From the NCBI GenBank assembly GCA_026387615.1, contig JAPLLI010000086.1:1-40068 (forward strand): a DNA stretch of 40,068 bases. Reading direction: 5' to 3'. The notes beneath the pieces were generated by a model that was not told the origin of the DNA, ran no database searches, and was given only the letters and a program-made list of their open reading frames with translations. How positions within the stretch are numbered: position 1 is the stretch's first letter; each line of letters starts with the position of its first letter. Positions 32,986 through 40,068 of this stretch are shown here, piece by piece. The position numbers and the translations under genes are program-made. The stretch comes from Nitrospirota bacterium. Its GTDB lineage: Bacteria > Nitrospirota > Nitrospiria > Nitrospirales > Nitrospiraceae.

Positions 32986-35900
32986 CTAAAGATCAATCGC
33001 GACCGCAGGTCTCAGAAAAATCAATTGGCACGAAACAGATGACAATTGTAACGCATGGGCGACGGCTCGTGAATAGTGTTCCGATTGGGACCGGTACCGG
33101 TCGGCTCTGGTCCACACCTCCTCAGGCTCCACATCATCCGTCTTATAGTCGGCAATCCAGATCTGCCCGTCAAGCCGGTAAATCAGATCGATCACTCCCT
33201 CCATCGTCTGGCCCTCGCCCAAGGGCATGACGAAAGGCACTTCCCGTCCCAGCACCGTTGCACGTTGTAGTCTCTTATAGGGATCGGAGGCCAGAAAGTG
33301 CCCAAAGAGAGCCGTGAGGTCCTTCGCGATATCAGCCATCAGTTCAGGATGATCCTGCGCCACAGCGCGGCGGATGGCCTGTTCGATTCCAATCTTCATG
33401 TCAGAGGGAGGACTGGCGAAGTCCCACCGTTCGAGCACCGCATGGGCAGAGATTCCGATCAGCCGGGCCATATCCGCATCACGTCCTGTTACGGCAGAGG
33501 GAACAACCGCCTGTGTCTTGCGTCCTGCCAGACTTGTAGGGGTCACTCGCCGCGGCATCGCTCGACGTTGCTCCCATTCCGCTTGCCGTCCCAGCCGACG
33601 CATGAGCATCGGGCCAAGATCCGGTTGCGAGGCGATCGTGGAGAGGGGGTCTGGTCTGCGACGCCGCTCTGCCATGGTTGCCTGAGTCATGACCCGCGTG
33701 AGCCGGCTCGTTCCAATGCCAATCTGATCCGCCGCCGCTGGCGCCTCCTCGTTGGTCATCGCCTCTCCAAGCAGGGAGAGGACTGTGTCATGTCCCGGTT
33801 TGCTGGTCTGCCCGCCGGACAAGACCAAGAGATCGCGAGCCCTGGTCATGCCGACATAGAGGAGCCGTCTCTGCTCCGCCTCTTCCCGCACCGCCATCTT
33901 CATGTCCACGAGCAGGGCTCCGAGATTCGAGCGGCCTCCCATCTGCAGACTGTAACAACGGCTCGACCAATCATGATGAATGGAGGGGCCCTTGCGTGGA
34001 TTCTTTGAGCCCTGGTGCAGGCCTGGCAAAATCACCACAGGAAATTCCAGTCCCTTGGCCTTATGGATGGTCAACACACGGACTGCGTCTAGCGATTCCT
34101 CAGCCAAGGCACTTTCCGCCTCATCCGGCTGTTCCGACACCCTGGTCATCATGAGATCGACGAACCCGGTCAGGGTGAGATGGGGGCGATCGGCGAGCGC
34201 CTCTGCCACATCTCTCGTCTTCCGCAGATTGGCCACCGCTTGCTCGCCATGAAGCGACGCGGCGGCCAACTCTAAGACCGGCAATCGTTCGAAAATCAAA
34301 TCGATCGCGTCAGATACAGGCCGCAAGGGAGCCTGCCGATGCAGTTCGGCTAGCTGCCCATAGAGCCGCTTCAACAGCTCTGCCTCGGGGGAGTTCCAGG
34401 CAGACAGCCGTTCCGCCTCCTGATAGTCCAATCCTTCGATCTGCTGGAGGGCCAGGAGATCCCGGTCCGTCATGCCGCCTAAGGGGGAGCGCAATAGTCC
34501 GACCAACGCAATCCTATCGTGCGGGTTGTCGATGACGCGCAGAAGGTTAACGAGATCGATCACCTCCTGCCGCCGGTAAAAATGTTTCTCCCCGTCGCTG
34601 ACATAGGCGATACCATAACGGCGTAGCGCGTCCAGATAGATTTGGGCCTGGGTCAATTTCCTGAAAATGAGGGCAATGTGGCCTGGTTGAAGCGGCCCTT
34701 CGCGCCCCTCTCGATCCGTGATGGTCGTGCCGGCAAGGAGTTCCTCCTTCAGCCAGCGCGCCAGCGCCTCCGCTTCCTCCCTGGTCGCAGCCTGTACATC
34801 GAACGGCTCATCCTCCTCTCCCGGCATGACGAGGCGGAGTTGCGTCCCGGATAGTGACAGCTCCGGCTTCCGTTGCGGCTTGGCGGCCAGCCGTTCATTG
34901 GGCGGCTGGACATGTACTGTCGGATGAAAGAGCCGGTCAAAGACGTTATTGACGACGTCGAGCACGGCCGCGTCGCTCCGAAAGTTCGTCACCAAGGAAT
35001 AGGTTCTCCCTCCGCCAGCGCGGATTTTCTCCACCACTCGCTCGAAGGCTTCAATATCGGCCCGGCGGAAGGCATAGATCGATTGTTTGGGATCCCCCAC
35101 GATAAACAGTTTCCCCGGCTCCAACTCCACGTCCTGCCAGGCAATCCCATGGCTGCCGGCCCGTTCACCGAGATAAAGAATAATCTCGTACTGGACCGGA
35201 TCTGTGTCCTGAAACTCATCGACCAGGATCGCCCGATAGGCCTGCTTGATCCTCGTGCGGACGGAGGGATGATCGCGCAAGAGAATTTTCGCCTTGGCTA
35301 GCAAGCCATCGAATGCAATCCACCCGGAGGCGCGAAACTGATGATGGACCTGATCGAGAAAGGGCCGTACCAGCGTCACCACTTCTTGGAAATAGGACTG
35401 ATCGACCGTGAGGAGCTGTTGGGCCAGCCCGATGACGGACGCCGCCTCCTGAAATGCCACCTCATCCCATCCGGCAGGGGCCTTGCCTAAATCCTTCCCC
35501 AGGACGGTCTGTTCCTCCTGAGATAGCTGAGCGAGACCCTGCGGTCCTTCTTTCAGCAACAGGGTCAGCACCTGCACCCCTGCTGCGAGCATCTGCTCCG
35601 CCTTACGTCGTTTTGGTCGATCCTGTGCGGCCAGGAGACTGACCGCATGGCCCTGAGTCGACACGATCCAGTCCCGCAAAGCTCCCTCCAAAACAAGAGA
35701 GCGACATTGCCGTTCCAGCTCATCCAGGTCTACGAAATCCCCAGCGAGGGCGGCCGTCAATTGCCGGAGATCCTCAAGGCTGGCTCCAGCCAGCACCAGT
35801 CTCCATCGGTCATGCTGCCTGCCCGATACGCCAAGCTCATCGTCCAGCCAACGGTCCCAACATGAGTGAAACAGTTCCTTGAACCGCGATCCATCATCCT

Positions 35901-36336
35901 CTTGAAATGATGGATCTATTTCAGACTCCAATGGATGGAGCCTCAGGAGGTGCGCCGCAAAACTATGGAGGGTGCCGATCTGAGCTTTCTCCAACTGTGC
36001 AAGCGCCACCTTCGCCCGTTCGCCTACCTGCCCTGCTGAGATGTGGTATCGGTCCAGGAAGGTGGTGACCAGATCATCGCCTACCTCGGCCAAGCGAAGG
36101 AGCTGCTCGCGCAGCCGCTTCTTCATTTCCGTTGCAGCCTTATTGGTGAAGGTGAGGGCCACGATCTCCGTAATGGCCAGGGGATTCGGCTCTCTCATCA
36201 GCAGATTGAGGATACGATTGACCAAAATTGTGGTCTTGCCGGTCCCCGCTCCTGCCACCACCACGACATTGTGGTCCCAGGTGGTCTCAGCCTGGAATCG
36301 ATCCTGTGAATCCGAGAGGGTGAGAACCTCACTCAT
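32986..36336 (-). CDS. addA: AddA-type helicase-nuclease
   Basis: The 1116-residue product is the UvrD/RecB-like helicase-nuclease of the AddAB double-strand-break repair complex. The SF1A motifs are in order: Walker A GAGTGKT at 29-35, TFTNKAATEM, LVDEFQDTDPVQYEI, GDPKQSIYAFRRAD, TIHKAKGLEFPVVILPG and YVGMTRARDLLVLSG. The C-terminal PD-(D/E)xK nuclease has GVIDLIYRLDGQIWIADYKTD with Asp and Lys in place. The ATG at 36336 overlaps the addB stop by 8 bp, so the subunits are translationally coupled. Length is within the family range (about 1100-1230). Loss would abolish recombinational repair by this route; a Chi-like site cannot be recognised here. Confidence 0.93.
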   Translation of the reverse strand: MSEVLTLSDSQDRFQAETTWDHNVVVVAGAGTGKTTILVNRILNLLMREPNPLAITEIVALTFTNKAATEMKKRLREQLLRLAEVGDDLVTTFLDRYHISAGQVGERAKVALAQLEKAQIGTLHSFAAHLLRLHPLESEIDPSFQEDDGSRFKELFHSCWDRWLDDELGVSGRQHDRWRLVLAGASLEDLRQLTAALAGDFVDLDELERQCRSLVLEGALRDWIVSTQGHAVSLLAAQDRPKRRKAEQMLAAGVQVLTLLLKEGPQGLAQLSQEEQTVLGKDLGKAPAGWDEVAFQEAASVIGLAQQLLTVDQSYFQEVVTLVRPFLDQVHHQFRASGWIAFDGLLAKAKILLRDHPSVRTRIKQAYRAILVDEFQDTDPVQYEIILYLGERAGSHGIAWQDVELEPGKLFIVGDPKQSIYAFRRADIEAFERVVEKIRAGGGRTYSLVTNFRSDAAVLDVVNNVFDRLFHPTVHVQPPNERLAAKPQRKPELSLSGTQLRLVMPGEEDEPFDVQAATREEAEALARWLKEELLAGTTITDREGREGPLQPGHIALIFRKLTQAQIYLDALRRYGIAYVSDGEKHFYRRQEVIDLVNLLRVIDNPHDRIALVGLLRSPLGGMTDRDLLALQQIEGLDYQEAERLSAWNSPEAELLKRLYGQLAELHRQAPLRPVSDAIDLIFERLPVLELAAASLHGEQAVANLRKTRDVAEALADRPHLTLTGFVDLMMTRVSEQPDEAESALAEESLDAVRVLTIHKAKGLEFPVVILPGLHQGSKNPRKGPSIHHDWSSRCYSLQMGGRSNLGALLVDMKMAVREEAEQRRLLYVGMTRARDLLVLSGGQTSKPGHDTVLSLLGEAMTNEEAPAAADQIGIGTSRLTRVMTQATMAERRRRPDPLSTIASQPDLGPMLMRRLGRQAEWEQRRAMPRRVTPTSLAGRKTQAVVPSAVTGRDADMARLIGISAHAVLERWDFASPPSDMKIGIEQAIRRAVAQDHPELMADIAKDLTALFGHFLASDPYKRLQRATVLGREVPFVMPLGEGQTMEGVIDLIYRLDGQIWIADYKTDDVEPEEVWTRADRYRSQSEHYSRAVAHALQLSSVSCQLIFLRPAVAIDL

Positions 36337-39300
36337 CGTTGATCTTCTGCTTTCGTAACAGGCGTAACACACGCGCCTGGGGCGACCGGTAGGAGCGCCC
36401 CCAGGCGATCGTGTCGTTCCGGCGACAGGCGCCGGAAAAATCACAATAGTCGCAATAGCCATCCGGCAGAATGAAGAACTCTCGCTGCGTGATCCCGTGA
36501 ATCAAAGTAGAGAGGGTCTGCCGGATCATGTCTCCGGTGTCGCCGGTCCAGAGCCCCGCATCAAAGGTCGAACGGGAGATTTGCTGCTTCCATTCCGGAG
36601 CCAGGAACAGCAGCTGAACGTCGGTCGCAGCAGGCAACGACGGCAGGGTCATGCTGGCATAAAGCGGTGGTTGCAGCCGAAGTCCCCGCACGGCCGACAG
36701 GGCCAGGTTGCGATCCACGGGGCTCATCTCACTTCCCTGCTTAAATTTATAATCCACGATCCGGAGGGCCGGAGGCTCAGCTCGATAATCGACCCGGTCC
36801 AACGTCCCATGGATCTTCAGGGATACCGATGCATCGGACTTCAGCAACAGGGTTCCTTTGGCTGACGCTTCGAATGCCACGGGGCGAAATCCGGTTGCCA
36901 GATACTCAACCTGGTCGGACGAGATCGCAGCCGTGACGAGTTCTATGACCTGCTCGCGCGCCAAGATCCAGAGGAGCGCATGGCCTGTCCCCTGAGTCGC
37001 AGCATGGGACGCAAAGGTATCGGCCACGGCCTCCTGCACCAGGCATTGCACACTGGATTCGGAAGCCAGCTCATCCGGCCAGTGACCGAGCAACAGCCGT
37101 TCATAGCTCACCCGAAGCGATTCATGGACCAGAGTTCCGATCGTGAGTGGAGGCAGGTGGTCCGGCTGAAGCCGTCGCACCGGCTCCAACCGGAGAACTT
37201 TCTCAGCGAAATACTGAAAGGGACAGGTCGCATACCGTTCCAATGCTGTGGGCGAAAAGCTCCTGGTTTCTGTTGTCGCTGAAGCCGCCCTCTCTGCGCC
37301 GACCATGCCGTCGAACGGACCAAGCTCAGGGGATGCCCGCTCAATAATGTTCAAAGTCGCGAGTCCCTGCTCAACAAGGGGCCAGTCCCGTCCCATGGCT
37401 TCGAGAACTGGCTGCGCATCGTGGCCCTGCAAGAGGCAACTCAACGCCAATTCCTCTGCCGGCAACAGGCCTTGGATCGAGGGCTGCTCGCTGATCCGTT
37501 GAGTCAACCGTCGAGGAACCTGCTCCTCCTGCTTCCCGATGAATCGCGGATCGCGCAGCGCCAGGGAGATAAAGCCGGATGGCGCCATGACTCGCCCTGC
37601 CTCATCGGCTCGCTGGTACGAGAGAGAGAGCCGGTTGGTTGCCGAGCGGCTGAGGAGCTCGAACAATAACAGCTCCTCTTCATGCCCGGCTAACTTCTCA
37701 TCGATCTTGTAGCCCAGGGTCGATTCCAGCACGACTCGTTGCCGGTCACGGAGAAAGGGGTCCTCACGCACGTAGCGAGGAAAGAGCTTTTCGTTCATGC
37801 CGAGCATGAACAAGGCCCGGACCGTCCTGCCGCGAGCCGTCATGGCATCCAGCACCTGCACTCCCTGGTGCCGCTCCTCTTCGATGGGGATACCGGTCTC
37901 ATCCAATGCCAACCGAAGCAGTGCAACCCATTCTTCCCATGAGAGGTCCCCTCCGAGCGGATCCAGCTGCCGGAGACGGGTTAGCGCAGATCGGACGAGC
38001 CAGCCGACTTTGCAGAGCTGGGCCTGCTCAGAGGACTCGCTCGAGGGCTCATCGAACAGGCCAGGCACATGGAGATGGGATGCCACCAATGCATAAAATG
38101 CGTCGTTCAACGTTCCGATCGATCCTTGCAAGGGAAGAGCCTGACAATCGTGAATCAACCGCGACACGACGTCCCATAAAAAGGTCGCTTGAGCAGTCTC
38201 GCCTTCCCCGGCCATGGCCTCCTCATCTTCGTCGCGCACCTCTTGTGCCTCGCGAAGAATCGATACAGCGGCCGGCTCTGCCAGGCGTGTCCATTCCGCT
38301 TCCCCCTTTGTAATCCCCAATGTATAGACAAGGGAACGCCAGATGTCGGGCCGGAAATCAGTCCTGTCGGAGCCGTCTCCCTGCGCGCCATAGAACGGCG
38401 ACGTGACGACATCCAGCATGGCGGCACGGTCGAAATCATTCAGCGGAAGGGATGCGAGACGCAACAGGGTCTTGACCAATGGCTCGCGCGACAGAGGCTT
38501 GGCCGCCGTCGTCGTGAAGGGCACCAGATGATGATCGAACACCGATTGCAGCCTGGCCCGGTAGGGCTCCAACGTGCGGGCCACAACGCCAATCTCGTCG
38601 AACCGATAGCCGTTCACCTCAACCAGGGTCAGGATGTCACGACAGACCTTCGCCAGCTCCTCCTCAACCCCGATCACGTTCGTCACGGACAGCTCGACCA
38701 GCTCCGCCAAAGCCATGCGGTCCCCATCCCCACTTCGATCCTCATGGGTCTCTGCCAGAGGCAGGAGATGCCGCTCGAAAAATTGACGGGCAAAGAAATA
38801 CGCTGGACGGTCCTGCAGGGGGAAATACAGGCTGGTCGGGACGATTTGCACCACGGATTGAAAGAATGACAGTTGCACCTGCGAGAGGTCATAAAACCCA
38901 TAGTAGAACAGTCGATGCAGCCCTGCGATAAAGGGAGAACCAGAGAGGTCTCTACCGAGTGACGCAGCCAGATCATCCGGAGAGCCGACCCCGAGTGACC
39001 GGCTTGCCTCCATGATGGCGGCATGGAGGGTAAAGAGGGAACGGAGCCAGTCCCGGTCTTCCTCTTCGAAGACCCCTTCCGCAAGGGCCTTCAAAGCGGT
39101 CGTCGGCGCGACGACGGCATCCTTTAAGTCACGCACCGTCGCCCAGAGACCTTTCCAGGTTCCCGGCGAAGCAGGCAAGCGCGAAAGGGGCTCGAGCCCC
39201 GGGAGCCTGCGCTGCACCACCTGCCGCACCAATTGCTCAAAAAAGAAATCGTCGACCAACTGGAGTGGAGGTTCCTGGCTGGCCCCGGCGACCGCTGCGA

Positions 39301-39529
39301 GATCGTCGCGCAGACGGAGCGCCAGCTGGTGGAACGTCAGGAAGTGGATATGGAGAACGGTGCGAGGCTCGTGACGCGTAAGGGATTGTTTCAGCTGCTC
39401 GACCAGAGAAGCGGAGGGCACAATGACTGCGAGCGGAGCAAAGGGATCGGCGCTCTTGCAATGCCGAATATCTTCGACCAGCGCCTGTTCAAGGATCGGA
39501 TGGAAAGGCCCTGTGACGATGCGAAGCAT
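36329..39529 (-). CDS. addB: AddB-type subunit with Fe-S nuclease domain
   Basis: The 1066-residue product is the second subunit of AddAB, with an inactivated helicase core and a C-terminal nuclease. The nuclease reads HGTLDRVDYRAEPPALRIVDYKFK, giving the catalytic Asp and Lys. The four Fe-S cysteines are visible as one in TCPFQYFAEKVL and three in GYCDYCDFSGACRRN (C-x2-C-x5-C). The N-terminal Walker A is degenerate (TGPFHPILEQAL), as expected for this subunit. The ATG at 39529 is chosen; a TTG at 39565 is also in frame but lies in repeat-like sequence and lacks a ribosome-binding site. Neither start has a strong one. addB precedes addA, as in Bacillus. Confidence 0.9.
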   Translation of the reverse strand: MLRIVTGPFHPILEQALVEDIRHCKSADPFAPLAVIVPSASLVEQLKQSLTRHEPRTVLHIHFLTFHQLALRLRDDLAAVAGASQEPPLQLVDDFFFEQLVRQVVQRRLPGLEPLSRLPASPGTWKGLWATVRDLKDAVVAPTTALKALAEGVFEEEDRDWLRSLFTLHAAIMEASRSLGVGSPDDLAASLGRDLSGSPFIAGLHRLFYYGFYDLSQVQLSFFQSVVQIVPTSLYFPLQDRPAYFFARQFFERHLLPLAETHEDRSGDGDRMALAELVELSVTNVIGVEEELAKVCRDILTLVEVNGYRFDEIGVVARTLEPYRARLQSVFDHHLVPFTTTAAKPLSREPLVKTLLRLASLPLNDFDRAAMLDVVTSPFYGAQGDGSDRTDFRPDIWRSLVYTLGITKGEAEWTRLAEPAAVSILREAQEVRDEDEEAMAGEGETAQATFLWDVVSRLIHDCQALPLQGSIGTLNDAFYALVASHLHVPGLFDEPSSESSEQAQLCKVGWLVRSALTRLRQLDPLGGDLSWEEWVALLRLALDETGIPIEEERHQGVQVLDAMTARGRTVRALFMLGMNEKLFPRYVREDPFLRDRQRVVLESTLGYKIDEKLAGHEEELLLFELLSRSATNRLSLSYQRADEAGRVMAPSGFISLALRDPRFIGKQEEQVPRRLTQRISEQPSIQGLLPAEELALSCLLQGHDAQPVLEAMGRDWPLVEQGLATLNIIERASPELGPFDGMVGAERAASATTETRSFSPTALERYATCPFQYFAEKVLRLEPVRRLQPDHLPPLTIGTLVHESLRVSYERLLLGHWPDELASESSVQCLVQEAVADTFASHAATQGTGHALLWILAREQVIELVTAAISSDQVEYLATGFRPVAFEASAKGTLLLKSDASVSLKIHGTLDRVDYRAEPPALRIVDYKFKQGSEMSPVDRNLALSAVRGLRLQPPLYASMTLPSLPAATDVQLLFLAPEWKQQISRSTFDAGLWTGDTGDMIRQTLSTLIHGITQREFFILPDGYCDYCDFSGACRRNDTIAWGRSYRSPQARVLRLLRKQKINDE

Positions 39530-39642
39530 CAGGAACCGTGACGAGTGATCGGTGAGGGGTGACAAGCAAACACAGGACAGCGCGCCATGATGTTCTTATT
39601 GTAGCCGGGACGCATCACTCTTCACAGATCACGACTCACTGA
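39530..39642. other. Short gap with repeat-like TCAC/GTGA motifs
   Basis: The gap between addB and the zinc-ribbon gene contains repeated TCAC/GTGA words (for example GTGACGAGTGATCGGTGAGG near 39541 and ATCACTCTTCACAGATCACG near 39613). These resemble the dispersed repeat at 26784-26836 in style but not in sequence. No gene is apparent. Confidence 0.4.
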
Positions 39643-39801
39643 CTAGCCGGTTTCCGGCCCCAACAGTTCGCCGTTACAGTCGACACAGCACCAGTCGCCA
39701 TCGATGAACTTCATCGGGTCGCCGCACATGGGACATTCCGGCGGAGGCCCCTTGTCGATGCGAGGAAGCTCGGGCAATTCAAAATCGTCGTCATCGACCA
39801 T
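39643..39801 (-). CDS. Zinc-ribbon microprotein (52 aa)
   Basis: ATG 39801 has AGGGGAAG about 9 bp upstream. The product has an acidic N-terminal half (VDDDDFELPELPRIDKGPPP), then CPMCG, MKFIDGDW and CCVDCNG, so four Cys are placed as a zinc ribbon (C-x2-C ... C-x2-C, with an additional adjacent Cys). It lies 15 bp after the thioredoxin-like gene on the same strand, and the two are likely co-transcribed. No function is known; such proteins may be metal chaperones or subunits. Confidence 0.75.
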   Translation of the reverse strand: MVDDDDFELPELPRIDKGPPPECPMCGDPMKFIDGDWCCVDCNGELLGPETG

Positions 39802-39816
39802 GGAAATCTACTTCCC

Positions 39817-40068
39817 CTACTCGCGCGGTTTCATTTTGAGCAGCAGCGCCTTCTCGGCGCTCTCGCGACTCGGAACACCGACGAACGTCAACCGTCCATC
39901 GATAATGCTGGCAGGCACAGCCCTCACCGAATGCCGGTCTGCGAGAAGCCGGCCATCCTCGGTGGTGATATCCACTTCGCGATAACCGAAGCTATATTTG
40001 ACGCGCAACTGTTTCCAGAGACTCTTTGCCGAGGGGCAGGCCCCGCAACTCGGCGAAATTAATAGCAC
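39817..40068 (-). CDS. Thioredoxin/glutaredoxin-like protein (partial, 5' end outside window)
   Basis: The visible 83-84 codons contain the redox motif CGAC (SPSCGACPSAK). A thioredoxin-fold body follows (VKYSFGYREVDITTEDGR, the cis-Pro region AVPASIIDGRLTFVG) and a Lys-rich tail. The frame is still open at the window edge, so the start lies beyond 40068 and the N-terminal strand is probably missing. It most resembles small single-domain thioredoxins of the type that have C-x-x-C in an 80-110 residue protein. It could reduce the neighbouring zinc-ribbon protein. Confidence 0.8.
   Translation of the reverse strand: MLLISPSCGACPSAKSLWKQLRVKYSFGYREVDITTEDGRLLADRHSVRAVPASIIDGRLTFVGVPSRESAEKALLLKMKPRE

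Noticed and set aside
1-40068. Prophage, insertion sequence or integron
   Set aside because: No transposase, integrase, terminal inverted repeats or att-like direct repeats were recognised; both tRNA genes have intact 3' ends without an adjacent integrase.

Overview
The window looks like an ordinary chromosomal segment of a GC-rich Gram-negative chemolithoautotroph. My best guess is Nitrospirota, probably the genus Nitrospira. This is inference: it rests on the overall gene style, an OprP-type porin, several lipobox lipoproteins, a Cam-type gamma-carbonic anhydrase and an addB-addA recombination pair. No nitrification marker gene and no rRNA gene lies in the window to prove it. I found no phage, insertion sequence or CRISPR array.

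Layout. 1-2591: the 3' part of a fusion of a YyaL/Spata20-type protein with an aldo/keto reductase. 2610-5463: a phosphate-acquisition pair, an OprP-like porin and a PstS-like binding protein, behind four TNAC half-sites spaced exactly 11 bp apart, which reads as a Pho box with a -10 element 10 bp downstream. 5481-7604: two strong hairpins, two lipoprotein genes and an exported Cam-type gamma-carbonic anhydrase. 7923-9597 (minus): a tight five-gene run (TM/CxxC protein, CBS-pair protein, 41-residue membrane microprotein, PsiE-family protein, 88-residue unknown) headed by a second 11-bp-periodic TNAC array. 9813-10760: a small lipoprotein, a short unknown and tRNA-Thr(UGU).

10878-19911 is a signalling block. 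A minus-strand pair (Cache-HAMP-GAF histidine kinase, then a REC-REC-PAS-HisKA_3 protein) diverges from a plus-strand pair (Cache-PAS-PAS hybrid kinase with two receivers, then a receiver joined to what looks like a degenerate Hpt domain). The two sensor regions share an ERYGD-x-QL motif. 20097-23591 holds a polytopic membrane protein divergent from clpB. The clpB reading frame stops early because about 50-55 bp, including the sensor-2 region, are missing out of frame; the original 3' end is still readable just downstream.

23620-30302: comM with two small downstream genes; a secreted protein that may be translated from a leaderless mRNA, followed by a stand-alone Lrp/AsnC-type effector domain; a Gfo/Idh/MocA oxidoreductase whose last codons lie in a short repeat element; a dienelactone-hydrolase-like protein without its nucleophile, behind a promoter with a 19-bp tandem repeat; a secreted unknown; and a DUF423 protein. 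30355-32973: tRNA-Leu(UAA), a YtxH-like protein, lgt, a zincin-like metallopeptidase, and a TPR lipoprotein paralogous to the one at 6308. 32986-39529: addB-addA with overlapping reading frames. 39643-40068: a 52-residue zinc-ribbon protein and a thioredoxin-like protein that runs off the end.

Two themes stand out. One is phosphate limitation, with two candidate PhoB targets within 7 kb, one of them driving a barely characterised PsiE/CBS membrane operon. The other is proteins that have lost a key residue or segment: ClpB sensor 2, the DLH nucleophile, and the Hpt histidine.
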